DNA of 59,093 nt. Origin: a virus. The stretch lies in the IMG/VR virus record IMGVR_UViG_3300017782_004064, positions 1 to 59,093 of that record; one strand, written 5' to 3'. Below, piece after piece: positions 24,140-33,276 of the stretch (the first letter of the stretch is position 1; each line of letters opens with the position of its first letter). The notes beneath the pieces are model-generated. The model ran no database searches. It saw only the letters and a list, made by a program, of their open reading frames with translations, and was not told the DNA's origin. The position numbers were made by a program, and so were the translations under genes.

Positions 24140-25834
24140 CTAGTATCCTGTGAAATTGTCGCTTAATTCGTTATAATCAGAACCCTGTAAGAAGGGGTCA
24201 TACTTTTTAGCACTGCTTGGACGGGAGCTGAGTCCGTACCTGAGCGTGTCGTAGTGGTGATCCCACGCTTTAGTGTCTACATCTTCGGGCTTGTTCTTAT
24301 CGAGTGGGAGGGAAGTTAGGCATCTTATAAGCCCTGTGCAGGTATTAAATATATAGAGGTTTGGTGAGTCTTCTAATTCATGGTTTAAGTATCTATGTAC
24401 TAGAAGCTTGCCAGCCGCGCGTGATCCTGGAGAACGATCTGACGGTATGAACGGTACGCCTCCCTCTTCAGAAATCGCCCTGTTAATCTGTTCTCCAATG
24501 GATGGTCCGAAGTCCCCGCGAGCAGCAAATACAGAACTATCAATAAGGCCGTACTCGATACGATCACCTTCTTCATTTTCGCATACCTGCTTACCGTAAG
24601 TCGGTGCATCTTTCTTCTCTTTGACTGAAGGCCCATTATCAGTATACTCTCTATAGATGTATATATTCTCGTCGTAATCAACAGCGAACCATAAAGTAAC
24701 GGCTTCCGCTGCGTATCCCCAGTCAGCTGCTCTGAAGCGTGGCCATTCTCGAGGAATAGGGAAAGGCTCAATAACATGCTTAGTGCGTCTAAATTCTGTG
24801 AAGGCTAAACCCTCAGCGCTGTCCCAATCACCTTCCAGTAACTGCCGTCTCTCGTGTTCAGGCAATGAGAGCAGGTTCGCTTCGTACTGCCCGTCTTTAT
24901 AGAGGTAAGGATTATCAGTCAGCTTGGCAGGAATGAACCTACGCATGAATAACGGATCACCTTCTTTATCGTGGCCTTTAGGGAACCTTAGTACCTGTTC
25001 AGACTCGATATCAGTAGCTGGGAAGGGTCTTCCCCATTCGCCTACATTAATAAACATCCGCTTAACCCAGTCTGATCCTGGACCTCCAGGGTTCGTGGTA
25101 GCGCGCATGTAGAGTGGTAATTCTGGGTCTGTGGTTCTTAAACGGGATCTCATATAGTTCCACGGATAAGGTGTTGGCCAGTTGGTAAGCTCATCAAAAC
25201 CTACGTAGTTAAATGCTTGCCCGTGATAACGAAGAACGTCATCATCCCTGTCAAGATATGTTAGCCAGATAGTAGCGCCTGAAGGGAATGTCCATGTAGA
25301 CTTCTGTTCAGACCACTTAGCTCCTGGGAAGGCTTGAGGGTAGAGGGTCTTAGTGTTAAATATAATCTCACGAAGCTGGTCATTCGTTCTACGAAATATG
25401 ATAGCTCTGTGGTTCTTGTTGCCAGCGTATCTGAGAGGATCGGCAATCATTGCATAACTCTTACCGCCGCCTGCTGCTCCTCCGTAGAGAACTTCTCTCT
25501 CAGTTGAGGATAGAAAGTCTGTCTGAGGGCCTGGGTTAGGCTCAAAGATAATTGGCTGCTTCTCAATAACCTTCCGAGTCTCTTTCGGCAAGCTGTCTTT
25601 CACAACTACCTTCGGAGCCTTCTCGGATTCGAGGCTTTTCTTAAGCGCCGCTTCGGCATGGAACTCTTTACGCTTGGCTTCTAAGGCTTTCGCCTCTGCT
25701 GTTACGTCTGCATCTGGGTTATTACGTTTTTTCTCATAACGCTTATCCATTGCTTTCTTGACTTCAGCTTTACGCTTAGCGATGATTTTATCTAGCGCCT
25801 TATTTCCAGGCTTTTTAGGTGGTTTCTTAGGCAT
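24140..25834 (-). CDS. terL: Terminase large subunit
   Basis: The 564-aa packaging motor has Walker A GGAAGGGKS (118-126), Walker B VGFDE (211-215) and a C-terminal RNase H-like nuclease with acidic residues in AADWGYAAEAV, GLIDSSVFA and WDHHYDTLRYGL. The first ~85 residues are a lysine-rich helical extension not present in most TerL proteins. It pumps DNA into the prohead and cuts genome units. It overlaps the upstream gene by 8 bp. Confidence 0.95.
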   Translation of the reverse strand: MPKKPPKKPGNKALDKIIAKRKAEVKKAMDKRYEKKRNNPDADVTAEAKALEAKRKEFHAEAALKKSLESEKAPKVVVKDSLPKETRKVIEKQPIIFEPNPGPQTDFLSSTEREVLYGGAAGGGKSYAMIADPLRYAGNKNHRAIIFRRTNDQLREIIFNTKTLYPQAFPGAKWSEQKSTWTFPSGATIWLTYLDRDDDVLRYHGQAFNYVGFDELTNWPTPYPWNYMRSRLRTTDPELPLYMRATTNPGGPGSDWVKRMFINVGEWGRPFPATDIESEQVLRFPKGHDKEGDPLFMRRFIPAKLTDNPYLYKDGQYEANLLSLPEHERRQLLEGDWDSAEGLAFTEFRRTKHVIEPFPIPREWPRFRAADWGYAAEAVTLWFAVDYDENIYIYREYTDNGPSVKEKKDAPTYGKQVCENEEGDRIEYGLIDSSVFAARGDFGPSIGEQINRAISEEGGVPFIPSDRSPGSRAAGKLLVHRYLNHELEDSPNLYIFNTCTGLIRCLTSLPLDKNKPEDVDTKAWDHHYDTLRYGLSSRPSSAKKYDPFLQGSDYNELSDNFTGY

Positions 25835-26240
25835 CGTGTAGAAGCTTCAATCTATCTTCGTAATCTAACAGACACTCATCTACTGGCGGGTGGCAGCGCA
25901 TAATCTTTTTAAATGACACTCTGCTTAGCGTCTTACCAGTCGTCTCCATTAAATATTCCCAGCCAGCCATCTCAGATTGGTCTTCGCAGATATCTCTAGC
26001 AACAACTAAAGCTTCGAATAAGTGAGGGATTGGGATGCATAGCTTAGGATCTTCTTTAGAGATCTCATAGCCAAAAGGAGCGGTTCCAGTCATTAAGTTA
26101 ATAGGAAGCCCTAGCATCATTCTTTTTAGGCGGTTAATGTCGTCTAATGTCCTGATCCACTGGTGAGGGTACTGTGCAGGCTTTGCACTTGTTTGAGAAT
26201 ATCTAAACATCGTCCTTTGGGGGTAGAATGAATAAGCCAT
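25827..26240 (-). CDS. Unrecognised protein between TerS and TerL, 137 aa
   Basis: This small helical protein lies between the two terminase genes. The central part (APFGYEISKEDPKLCIPIPHLFEALVVARDIC... followed by LMETTGKTLSRVSFKKIM) has the spacing of the small 'recombinase' helical domain found downstream of serine-recombinase catalytic domains, a resemblance rather than an assignment. It may be a packaging accessory DNA-binding protein. A second possible start is at 26210, which would overlap TerS by only 8 bp. Confidence 0.6.
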   Translation of the reverse strand: MAYSFYPQRTMFRYSQTSAKPAQYPHQWIRTLDDINRLKRMMLGLPINLMTGTAPFGYEISKEDPKLCIPIPHLFEALVVARDICEDQSEMAGWEYLMETTGKTLSRVSFKKIMRCHPPVDECLLDYEDRLKLLHDA

Positions 26241-26577
26241 TCGGAGCTTCTACTTCGAGAGCCATAGAAGACTTCTTAGTAAGCCCTGCTCTATCCATAA
26301 TTTCCTTAGCAGCTGCTAGCTCTATGGCGGAGTTGCGTGTAGGAGTCTTTAAACTTTTGGTGATAGCCCCAATTGCTTTAGGGAGTAAGGCTGCTAGCTC
26401 TGGTTCTGCATATTCTACAATATGGCGCTGTACTCCATCCATTATCTGCTTAACTGGTGAGTTTGCTGGGTAGCCAGCCATCTCTTTAGCTACTTTCGGG
26501 CAGAAGGTAGGGTTGTTCTCTTCATCAAAGAGCGCCGCTATGAATGCTTGTTGTCTTTCGTCAGGTTTGTCAGCCAT
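26203..26577 (-). CDS. terS: Terminase small subunit (predicted)
   Basis: The 124-aa product begins ADKPDERQQAFIAALFDEENN, a TerS-like helix-turn-helix start, then has a helical oligomerisation-type part (IVEYAEPELAALLPKAIGAI) and AAKEIMDRAGLTKK with a short tail. Size and position upstream of TerL support TerS, which recognises DNA and regulates the motor. It overlaps the endolysin gene by 40 bp. Confidence 0.75.
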   Translation of the reverse strand: MADKPDERQQAFIAALFDEENNPTFCPKVAKEMAGYPANSPVKQIMDGVQRHIVEYAEPELAALLPKAIGAITKSLKTPTRNSAIELAAAKEIMDRAGLTKKSSMALEVEAPNGLFILPPKDDV

Positions 26578-27068
26578 GTAAAAAATCTTCTTCTAGGTTT
26601 CTTGACAGGTTGTGGGATCTCTGTCCGTGTGTTAAATAAGTCTGCTTCTGCTTGCCGTCTGCGAGTAAGCCCTCGTAAGCGTCTTCCTCCAGCCTTGTCC
26701 CACTTCAAGATTTCCTCGTCAACCAGATGATACTCACCTCTGTTCAGGCGCTGTCTTAAGGTTGATCTCTGGAAAGCTCCCACTCCTAAGTTAAATGTCC
26801 AACTCACCAGTGCGCCGTATTGGTTATCTGTGAGAGGGACTTTAGTAAGGGCAAGCATGGGGTTGGCATGTCTAGCAACATCATGTAAGAGGAGCTCTTC
26901 AGCCTTCTTGAGAGTTATCTTGTCGCCTTGCTTTACTTTCGAGCCGTCTGGCCATCTGGTGGCTCCGTAGCCTATTGTCCAGATTCCGACACTGTCTTGA
27001 TATGCTTTAAGTCTAAGTCCTTCAAAGGATTTTATTAGATTAAAGGCTTCTGGAGGTAATGGACGCAT
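26538..27068 (-). CDS. Endolysin, T4-type lysozyme (GH24)
   Basis: Using the ATG at 27068, preceded by GGGAG, the protein is 176 aa. An upstream TTG extension to 27110 is rejected. The catalytic triad E16, D25 and T31 (SFEG, YQDSVGIWTIGYG) has exactly the spacing of T4 lysozyme E11/D20/T26. The substrate-binding part includes DNQYGALVSWTFNLGVGAF. It cleaves the MurNAc-GlcNAc bond. There is no signal peptide, so release must depend on the holin-like genes upstream. The C-terminus is basic. Confidence 0.93.
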   Translation of the reverse strand: MRPLPPEAFNLIKSFEGLRLKAYQDSVGIWTIGYGATRWPDGSKVKQGDKITLKKAEELLLHDVARHANPMLALTKVPLTDNQYGALVSWTFNLGVGAFQRSTLRQRLNRGEYHLVDEEILKWDKAGGRRLRGLTRRRQAEADLFNTRTEIPQPVKKPRRRFFTWLTNLTKDNKHS

Positions 27069-27528
27069 TAGTTCTGTGCTCCCTATATTTCTCCATGCCG
27101 CGCTGGCCAAACCAATATGAGATTATAGCTGCGAAGATGGCTCCGTCTTCCTCTGTCCAGAGTAACCAAGGGGTATCTAAAGCGTTGTCTAGGCCCACAT
27201 GCTGGATCATCATAAATTTTACCCAAGCGTAGAGGAAGAAAAACATGTAAGTGAGTACTGGACGGACGGTGCCTCGTAAGAACTCAATAACAGCTCGGAA
27301 GAAGTTAATATTCTCTGAGTGAGTCATTGGAGCGTAGGTGTCAGGCTGGTGTATGGCTTTCATCTCGGCAGCGGCTATGATAGCTTCCGCTTCTTGAAAG
27401 TTAGACTTCATTTGAAGCTTATACAGTTCTATCTCGTGCTTCTTGTCAAGGCCGTCCTGGAACATCTTTAAAGCATCTGGTGCTAGAGATGTTAGAAAGC
27501 CTATGAATGTGCCGAGAAGTGTTAACAT
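27040..27528 (-). CDS. 3-TM-type holin-like membrane protein
   Basis: The 162-aa protein has an N-terminal hydrophobic segment (residues 3-16), a charged linker with QMKSNFQEAEAIIAAAE, then two membrane segments around 84-108 (RGTVRPVLTYMFFFLYAWV) and 128-143, and WFGQRG before a basic tail. This matches GTA/3-TM-type phage holins. It lies directly upstream of the endolysin, overlapping it by 29 bp, and would permeabilise the inner membrane for lysozyme. Confidence 0.75.
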   Translation of the reverse strand: MLTLLGTFIGFLTSLAPDALKMFQDGLDKKHEIELYKLQMKSNFQEAEAIIAAAEMKAIHQPDTYAPMTHSENINFFRAVIEFLRGTVRPVLTYMFFFLYAWVKFMMIQHVGLDNALDTPWLLWTEEDGAIFAAIISYWFGQRGMEKYREHRTNASITSRSL

Positions 27529-27737
27529 TATTTAACCTTGGTAACGAACTTCACAGCGCCTATTCCGATTAAGGCTGCGCCTACGCCAGCTGTGATTGTT
27601 GGGCTCAAAAATGCAGTTATAAAGTTAATTCCTAAAATGCCTGCTCCGACTGCGGCAATGCCAGCGCCTTCAAGAGTCCGCAAATTAAGGAAGCGTTGCT
27701 TAATGTCTTTTATGAATTTCGTAAGTAAGGTATTCAT
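27528..27737 (-). CDS. Small two-TM protein, possible second holin or antiholin
   Basis: This protein is 69 aa from the ATG at 27737, which has GGAG upstream; an in-frame ATG four codons earlier lacks a site. After a basic N-terminus (LLTKFIKDIKQRF) it has two Gly/Ala-rich membrane segments (about 25-42 and 48-65). It sits between the TM-GAF-like protein and the 3-TM holin. Small two-segment proteins here usually act as holin or antiholin; I cannot say which. Confidence 0.6.
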   Translation of the reverse strand: MNTLLTKFIKDIKQRFLNLRTLEGAGIAAVGAGILGINFITAFLSPTITAGVGAALIGIGAVKFVTKVK

Positions 27738-27738
27738 G

Positions 27739-28350
27739 TTAATCTCCATTTCGATTAAATATTTTCTGAAGCTTAGAGACTTCTTCTCTGATTATATCTT
27801 TTTCAAAGGCTTCAAGAGGTTCTCCATGCGTCATGTTAATGCTTAAGTAAACTAGATAATTCTCTTTAGCTGATATAAAGAACAGTTTAGAGCGTTTAAT
27901 CCCATCTCTTAAGTAAAGATTTTTAAGAAGGGAATCTTTCTCTAAGCCTTCAACCTCTATTATTATCTCTCCAGCCGCATCACTCAGTAGAGCGCCTAAT
28001 ATAGTAGCATATTCCGAATCTATTAGCTGCTTCTCCCAGCGTTGACCTAGTGTGGGGGTCTTGATATTAGAGGACTCATACATTACTGTCGAGTAAATGG
28101 GAGTGCCTACTTTAGGTCGGCCGCCGTTATTCTCTGTTTTTAAGATAACAGCTCGATCTGCCGTAGTAGTGTTGCGAATGTGCTCAAGTGCTGACTGTGT
28201 CTCTTGGAAGTCATGAAAGGTGGACTTAAAATAGTTCTGGTATCTTGAGCGGCTCGCCTGCCACCAATAAGCAATTAAAGGAACAAGAGCTCGTGTAATA
28301 ATGACCCCACTGAATCCAAGAATGGCTGCTATGATTTCTGGACTATACAT
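27739..28350 (-). CDS. Membrane-anchored protein with a GAF-like domain in the lysis cassette
   Basis: One N-terminal membrane segment (about 7-28, AAILGFSGVIITRALVPLIAYWW) is followed by a helix (FHDFQETQSALEHI) and a compact alpha/beta domain. That domain has RAVILKTENNGGRPKVG, a strand-rich middle and LYLRDGIKRSKLFFIS/ENYLVYLSINMT near the end. The order of strands and helices resembles a GAF/PAS-type small-molecule-binding domain on the cytoplasmic side. The family assignment is inference. It overlaps neighbours by 8 bp upstream. Confidence 0.6.
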   Translation of the reverse strand: MYSPEIIAAILGFSGVIITRALVPLIAYWWQASRSRYQNYFKSTFHDFQETQSALEHIRNTTTADRAVILKTENNGGRPKVGTPIYSTVMYESSNIKTPTLGQRWEKQLIDSEYATILGALLSDAAGEIIIEVEGLEKDSLLKNLYLRDGIKRSKLFFISAKENYLVYLSINMTHGEPLEAFEKDIIREEVSKLQKIFNRNGD

Positions 28351-28873
28351 ATTGGAGTGCCCCGAAGAGTGATCCCATAAACAATCCTGTCAGAATCTGA
28401 TGTACAGCTTCAGCTTTATAGAATTTATCGTTGTAAACTAAGTTTATTAACCACTGAGTAGTGGCGTAGCTGGTAACACCTATTATAACATAGATTCCAG
28501 CCCATGTCAAGCTATTTATCTCAATAAAGTATAAATGAGCCAGGAAAGGCACTAAAAAGAGGCTAGATCGCAATAAAGCGTCTAAAAAGTGTTCTAATAA
28601 GTCGGTTTTCCTGTGAATTAAGGCGAATTTAGCTCCTTTACCTACAGCTAAGGCCCACGAGAGGGTTAAAACAGGTATATAAAGTAATGGATTAACTAAT
28701 GCCGGAACCACTGTAGCATAGCCCATGAGAGCTGTTTGAAGAGCCCAACTATACTTACTGGTAATGAAACTAAGAAGTTTAGGGAATTTAGTCGTCACGT
28801 CAGGACCTTCTGTCACTCCGCGCACTGCCCAGAATGTGAAAGTAAACCATACTATGAAGAGAAGTTCTGACAT
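28343..28873 (-). CDS. Polytopic membrane protein, 176 aa
   Basis: About five membrane segments are visible (residues 2-18, 43-60, 63-80, 99-135, 158-175), with short loops. It lies upstream of the TM-GAF-like gene, overlapping it by 8 bp, and downstream of the spike and a 67-aa protein. It could belong to the lysis cassette or alter the host inner membrane. No family is recognised. Confidence 0.6.
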   Translation of the reverse strand: MSELLFIVWFTFTFWAVRGVTEGPDVTTKFPKLLSFITSKYSWALQTALMGYATVVPALVNPLLYIPVLTLSWALAVGKGAKFALIHRKTDLLEHFLDALLRSSLFLVPFLAHLYFIEINSLTWAGIYVIIGVTSYATTQWLINLVYNDKFYKAEAVHQILTGLFMGSLFGALQYV

Positions 28874-29076
28874 TACAGCAGCTGCCCATGTATTGTCAAG
28901 ATCTCTGCGTCAGAGGCGTCAAAAGAAATAAGTGCTGTCTGGCCGTTGTCCAGCGACACTGTGAAGCCTTGTTCCTGCTCGTTGTACGCTACATTCTTAA
29001 AGATGCCTTCAAGCTCTGCCTGGAAAGCTTGGTGGTCGTTTGCAAATTTTTCTGATATCTGGGTTTTATTAGTCAT
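28873..29076 (-). CDS. Unrecognised 67-aa protein
   Basis: This small acidic alpha/beta protein (AFQAELEGIFKNVAYN, then GFTVSLDNGQTALISF) lies between the spike gene and the membrane-protein gene. It could be a spike chaperone or a lysis accessory; nothing in the sequence decides this. Confidence 0.5.
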   Translation of the reverse strand: MTNKTQISEKFANDHQAFQAELEGIFKNVAYNEQEQGFTVSLDNGQTALISFDASDAEILTIHGQLL

Positions 29077-29079
29077 AAC

Positions 29080-32000
29080 TTATCCTAACTTTGTTGATAC
29101 TTCAGAGCCAATTCCTGTCGCCATGCCTGCAGCTCCTACGCTATTAGGGTGAATCCCGTCTGTAGAGAAGTCTGAAGGATCATTATCCCAGCGGTTCGCA
29201 TCGTCAGTAAGCTCAGAGGCATGTGCTGCTTCAATGAATCCATCCTGCCCTGTCAAGCTTACAGCTCGGTAGTCGTCGTTAAGCTCTACACGGTCAGCAT
29301 TATCGTAATCTCCGTCTGCACTGGTTCCTGTACCTACGCCGCCTGTCTCATCTGGCGTGCACGTAGCTTGGAAGACCGTTGTGTCAGATAACTGGCCGTA
29401 GATTGTCTCTAAGTCGCCTGTAATCTGTGCCACTGTTCGGGCTGCTCGTAAGTCATTGATGGTGTACTGTACGTAAGAGTTCTTACAGAATGCGTTAGCA
29501 ATCTCTGCTCGGATATCCATTGCTCCTGCTGCCGCTGTTTGGACTGCCTGCTCGGAAGCGTTTCCTCCGTTTGCATAAGGAATACCTTGAGCGTGGAAAG
29601 TTCTCTCGACATAGCCTTGACCGCCATCTGCCCCGAAGCCATCTCCTTGGCCTACAGTAATGGAATCTCCGAGAATCATCGTTCCTGGCTGTCTTCCGTC
29701 GTCAGAGTAAGCGATAATAGCACAAGCTGTATATGCATCACCATCTGCATGTGTGATTGACCCTGAAACAGACTTATCAGAGAGGCCTGTACCAACCTCG
29801 CGTTCGTCGCCTTGTCCGTTGTCTAAGAAGCGGGAAGTATATAAGTCCCCTGTCCAGGCTACATGCACGCGCTCGTAAAAGGTAGCTCCTGCTGAGATAG
29901 TTATGTCAACTCGATCCGAAATTATGTACGATCCGGCTGCCACGCTTGCTGTAGTGTCTCCACCGTTGAAAGTGACCTGGGTAGTAGTAGTACCGTCATC
30001 GACAGCAGCAGACACTGTAATAGCATTCGCTGGGTCTTGCTCTCCTGCGTTTATCTCCACATTCGGATAAATAAGTCGAACACCTACAATATCATAGCCA
30101 TCAGCGTTGTCGTGCTTAACGACAGCATTTTGTGTGTTATCGCTGTTATTTAGAGTTCTGTGCTGGAAAGAAGAGCGTGACGCTGTGACACGCAAGTTAG
30201 ACGTTCTGTCACCGACCCAATCATCCATCCATGCATTCAAGTCTGCTTTGTCTCCAGCGCTTAAGACTTCATCATAGAGGGCAACTGGACCCATCTCGCC
30301 ATTCCAGTCAAACGTGCTGTTTGTCCAAGCGCCTAACTTTGCAAATGCATCTGAACGGGTTGGCCCGCTGGTTGTGCCTGTCTGATCGACTCCATCGACT
30401 TCCAGTGTCATTGTATTGGTTGCGCCGTCCCAGGAAACGTAAATCTTATAGGCTTGATTAACGCCGGACATGTCGTTCTTAGATTTCGCATAGAATGTGC
30501 CGTCATACATGGTCGCTGTGAAGGTGTTTCCTGTCCAATAGATTACCATTCGGTCAACGCCTGAAATACCGTTTGCTAGGATGAATCGATTGTCGTCACT
30601 ATCGCGTCGCGATACTACTGTGCAGAAAGTCCAACTATTGGCCTCACTGAGTACTGTAGTATTTATGCTAGAATCTAGAGTGAAGTGAGAATCCGGCTCA
30701 AAAGCCATCACATCATTGCCGTTGAACTGCCACTCGTAAGCTACACAGTCATTTACAGGAGTCGCGTCATTGCTGTTTCCAGACTTATCTCCCCAATCGC
30801 TTAATACATTGTTAGTTTCCGTAATTTCAGCCGCGTCTGTAGGATCTAAGAATAGAACGTTACTTGCAATTGTTGACGGTGAGAATACAGCGATATCTAA
30901 AGCGTTAGAGTTGGCTGTTACTGAGTCAGTGAAAGTTGCGGCTGTTACGACGCAGCGAACTGAAGTTCCGTCATCTGCAAGAGTGGTTGTATAGGTAGTA
31001 CCAGTCTCGCCAGAAATGTCTACAGTATCTCTCTGCCACTGGTAAGAGTAATTAGCTATTGGAGCATCCCACGTTCCAGTTGTGGCTGTAAGAACCTCTC
31101 CAATGCCTGTGCTGCCAGATATTACTGGAGCGACGGTATTAACAGGAGTCTCAAAGCAGTCTGACCATTCAACCCCAATTGTCTCTTGAGTAGCCGCATT
31201 TAAGTGGATATCGTCAGAAACAACTGTAGCAAATCCTGTATTATCTAGATAGGCTGCATTTGAGTCAGCGCCTGTTACAGTAGTCTTGCCAGTATTTACT
31301 TCCGCGACGAACGGCCACGTACCAGCGTCGTCTGTGTAGGTTGCAATGACTAGAGTGTCTGTAGTAGCTGAGGCACCGTTAATGTCTGCCCTGAGCCTTG
31401 TGAGGAGGCTGGTGAGGTTAGTTCCGTAGTTATCTGCGTCTGTGTTGTCTGTAGCGTCTGTTTCACCTTGTAGCCAGCATATAGAGGCTATATTGCAGCT
31501 TCTGCCTAGCTGGGTCTGCATCTCTGCGATTGCTTCATTGACCTCCACTATGGCGTCGTTGTAGACAGTATCGCCATCTCCCCAGTCGTCTGCTAAGGAG
31601 GTTGAGGCTACAGCGTATTTCACTACAGCATGTTGCTCTGTAGGGTTGGCTGTGGTATGTTCAAATAGAAAGTTAGTCTCTGCACCGAAGGCTGTCACGC
31701 CGTTACCGTAAGATCTATCTCCCGCTTTCAAGAGAGTCCAGCCAGTATCTGTGTCAGGGTTATTTATATAGCCACGTGGGCAGATGTCGTTGTCAGCGAA
31801 GGCTGTCGCGTTTGCTGTGAGAGCGTAGCCGACTGCATTAGACTGGCCTAAAAGAATATGTGTGTCTACTGTTGGCTGGTAAACGTTGTGCTTAGCATTC
31901 AAGTATGAGTGGATAGATTTTAGGTCAGCATCATCTAAATAGCCTTCATAGACGAGGATTTCTTTAAAGCTGACATCTCCAACCGTGCTGGATCCAGAAG

Positions 32001-32688
32001 AGCCTAAGAGGAAGCCTCGAGTGGAGTCTGCAGTTCCGTATGTGAGTCCTGAGCGTTCTGCGTTATCGTATAATAAGTTATCAATACGAGCTTGATAGTC
32101 ATTATCCGCTCCGCCAACGTCAGCTCCGGTCTTGATAGTGAGTATCATGTAGCGATCTGACTCTAAGCCATGATCTGCATAGTTGTTCTGAGAGACTGTT
32201 CCTGCGGTCTTGATGGTGTTTACTGCAAGCTGCTCTTCAAAAGCACCGTCATCTCGATACCATGCGGCTACGCCGTCTTGGCCGGAGGTCTGGTAAGCAG
32301 CTGTAGCAAACAGAGCTGCAAAGCCGCCTGCATTAGAGGAGTCGATCTTTACAACCATAATAACAGTGCCGCCTGTACCGTCATGTAGGAAGTTATACTT
32401 ATCGCTAGAGGCTGTGCCTACTGCGCCGGAAACATTCCAGCAATTAACGCCAGGCATCTCGATAGCGTTGTCTGCATCGTGTATCGCAGGGCTTACGGAG
32501 AGTCCTGAGGAGTAGGTTAAGTGCAGGTCATTACCTGACTTGTCATCAACCTGACTGATTTCATCCGAGCCATTCTTCGTGACTGTGGCTACATCTGTAG
32601 GGTCCAACCATAAAGTGTTAGTTCCTGATGTAACGTCTGTGGCAGGATTAAAGCCTAGCCCAGTATCTGCTCCTAATAGCCAAAACAT
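29080..32688 (-). CDS. Tailspike/fibre with two SGNH-type esterase domains
   Basis: The product is 1202 aa. Residues ~20-265 are a lectin-like (LamG/concanavalin-type) domain. Residues ~275-510 form a SASA-type carbohydrate acetylesterase: GQSN (281-284, nucleophile S283), WLQGETD (405-411) and DDIHLN (492-497). Residues ~515-600 are an Ig-like domain, and ~603-822 a second lectin-like domain with the same LDPTD start. Residues ~1000-1202 are a GDSL/SGNH hydrolase: GDSI (1007-1010, S1009), NDL (1078-1080) and DGIHPN (1177-1182). It probably binds and de-esterifies surface polysaccharide during adsorption. Confidence 0.85.
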   Translation of the reverse strand: MFWLLGADTGLGFNPATDVTSGTNTLWLDPTDVATVTKNGSDEISQVDDKSGNDLHLTYSSGLSVSPAIHDADNAIEMPGVNCWNVSGAVGTASSDKYNFLHDGTGGTVIMVVKIDSSNAGGFAALFATAAYQTSGQDGVAAWYRDDGAFEEQLAVNTIKTAGTVSQNNYADHGLESDRYMILTIKTGADVGGADNDYQARIDNLLYDNAERSGLTYGTADSTRGFLLGSSGSSTVGDVSFKEILVYEGYLDDADLKSIHSYLNAKHNVYQPTVDTHILLGQSNAVGYALTANATAFADNDICPRGYINNPDTDTGWTLLKAGDRSYGNGVTAFGAETNFLFEHTTANPTEQHAVVKYAVASTSLADDWGDGDTVYNDAIVEVNEAIAEMQTQLGRSCNIASICWLQGETDATDNTDADNYGTNLTSLLTRLRADINGASATTDTLVIATYTDDAGTWPFVAEVNTGKTTVTGADSNAAYLDNTGFATVVSDDIHLNAATQETIGVEWSDCFETPVNTVAPVISGSTGIGEVLTATTGTWDAPIANYSYQWQRDTVDISGETGTTYTTTLADDGTSVRCVVTAATFTDSVTANSNALDIAVFSPSTIASNVLFLDPTDAAEITETNNVLSDWGDKSGNSNDATPVNDCVAYEWQFNGNDVMAFEPDSHFTLDSSINTTVLSEANSWTFCTVVSRRDSDDNRFILANGISGVDRMVIYWTGNTFTATMYDGTFYAKSKNDMSGVNQAYKIYVSWDGATNTMTLEVDGVDQTGTTSGPTRSDAFAKLGAWTNSTFDWNGEMGPVALYDEVLSAGDKADLNAWMDDWVGDRTSNLRVTASRSSFQHRTLNNSDNTQNAVVKHDNADGYDIVGVRLIYPNVEINAGEQDPANAITVSAAVDDGTTTTQVTFNGGDTTASVAAGSYIISDRVDITISAGATFYERVHVAWTGDLYTSRFLDNGQGDEREVGTGLSDKSVSGSITHADGDAYTACAIIAYSDDGRQPGTMILGDSITVGQGDGFGADGGQGYVERTFHAQGIPYANGGNASEQAVQTAAAGAMDIRAEIANAFCKNSYVQYTINDLRAARTVAQITGDLETIYGQLSDTTVFQATCTPDETGGVGTGTSADGDYDNADRVELNDDYRAVSLTGQDGFIEAAHASELTDDANRWDNDPSDFSTDGIHPNSVGAAGMATGIGSEVSTKLG

Positions 32689-33060
32689 CTACTCAATAAA
32701 CCTCGTATTAATTGTCCAAGCTCCGGTATCAGCTGCATTCACAAGCTGTATGTAGCGAAATGCTGCTAGCTGGTTTAGTATAGTTGGTCCAAAAGCTACA
32801 GCCTCTACAGCACTTGTGCTTACAGTAACTGAAAGAGCTGCGCCTGCTGCGTCCTTAACGTCTACATAGGCGCCGTCTGCAGTTGCGCACGCTTTAAAGG
32901 TCAATGTAGCGGCAGTGGCTCCGCCAGTAGGCAAGAAGCATCCTAAGAGAACATTCCCTTTTGTGTCAATCACTTCGGATTCGCCAGCTGTGAAGGTGTT
33001 AGCTGTGGATTCTACTCTGGCAGCATCACTACCATAAGCAGGGTTAGTAAAGTTTCCCAT
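32689..33060 (-). CDS. Predicted virion structural protein, 123 aa
   Basis: This Ala/Thr/Val-rich beta protein (TGGATAATLTFKACATADGAYVDVKDAAG) ends LVNAADTGAWTINTRF, a jelly-roll-like pattern frequent in phage appendage or decoration proteins. It directly precedes the spike gene (no gap). Specific role unknown. Confidence 0.55.
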   Translation of the reverse strand: MGNFTNPAYGSDAARVESTANTFTAGESEVIDTKGNVLLGCFLPTGGATAATLTFKACATADGAYVDVKDAAGAALSVTVSTSAVEAVAFGPTILNQLAAFRYIQLVNAADTGAWTINTRFIE

Positions 33061-33075
33061 AGTAAGGTCCTTTTG

Positions 33076-33267
33076 TTATAGTGGGGGTGGAAGGTGAAAC
33101 TCGTCCGTAATAAGCCTTTTAATATCGTTTACAGTGTGTGTGCTTTCTTGGAAGCGAGTTTTTAGGTATCGTGCCCAGAAGTGGAGCTGAAAGTCATCTG
33201 CTTTAGCCCGCATCTCCGTATAGGTGCCTGTCTCGGCTGCTTCTAGTACATCGAAATAAGTTGTCAT
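33076..33267 (-). CDS. Unrecognised 63-aa protein
   Basis: This small helical protein (QLHFWARYLKTRFQESTHTVNDIKRLITDEFH) with an AAGGA-type site upstream of its ATG lies between two structural genes. It could be a fibre-assembly helper. No motif is recognised. Confidence 0.5.
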   Translation of the reverse strand: MTTYFDVLEAAETGTYTEMRAKADDFQLHFWARYLKTRFQESTHTVNDIKRLITDEFHLPPPL

Positions 33268-33276
33268 ATGTTTTCC

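Noticed and set aside
25827-26240. Integration/recombination gene from the recombinase-like pattern
   Set aside because: There is no serine-recombinase catalytic domain, the gene sits between the terminase genes, and no att-like repeat was found.
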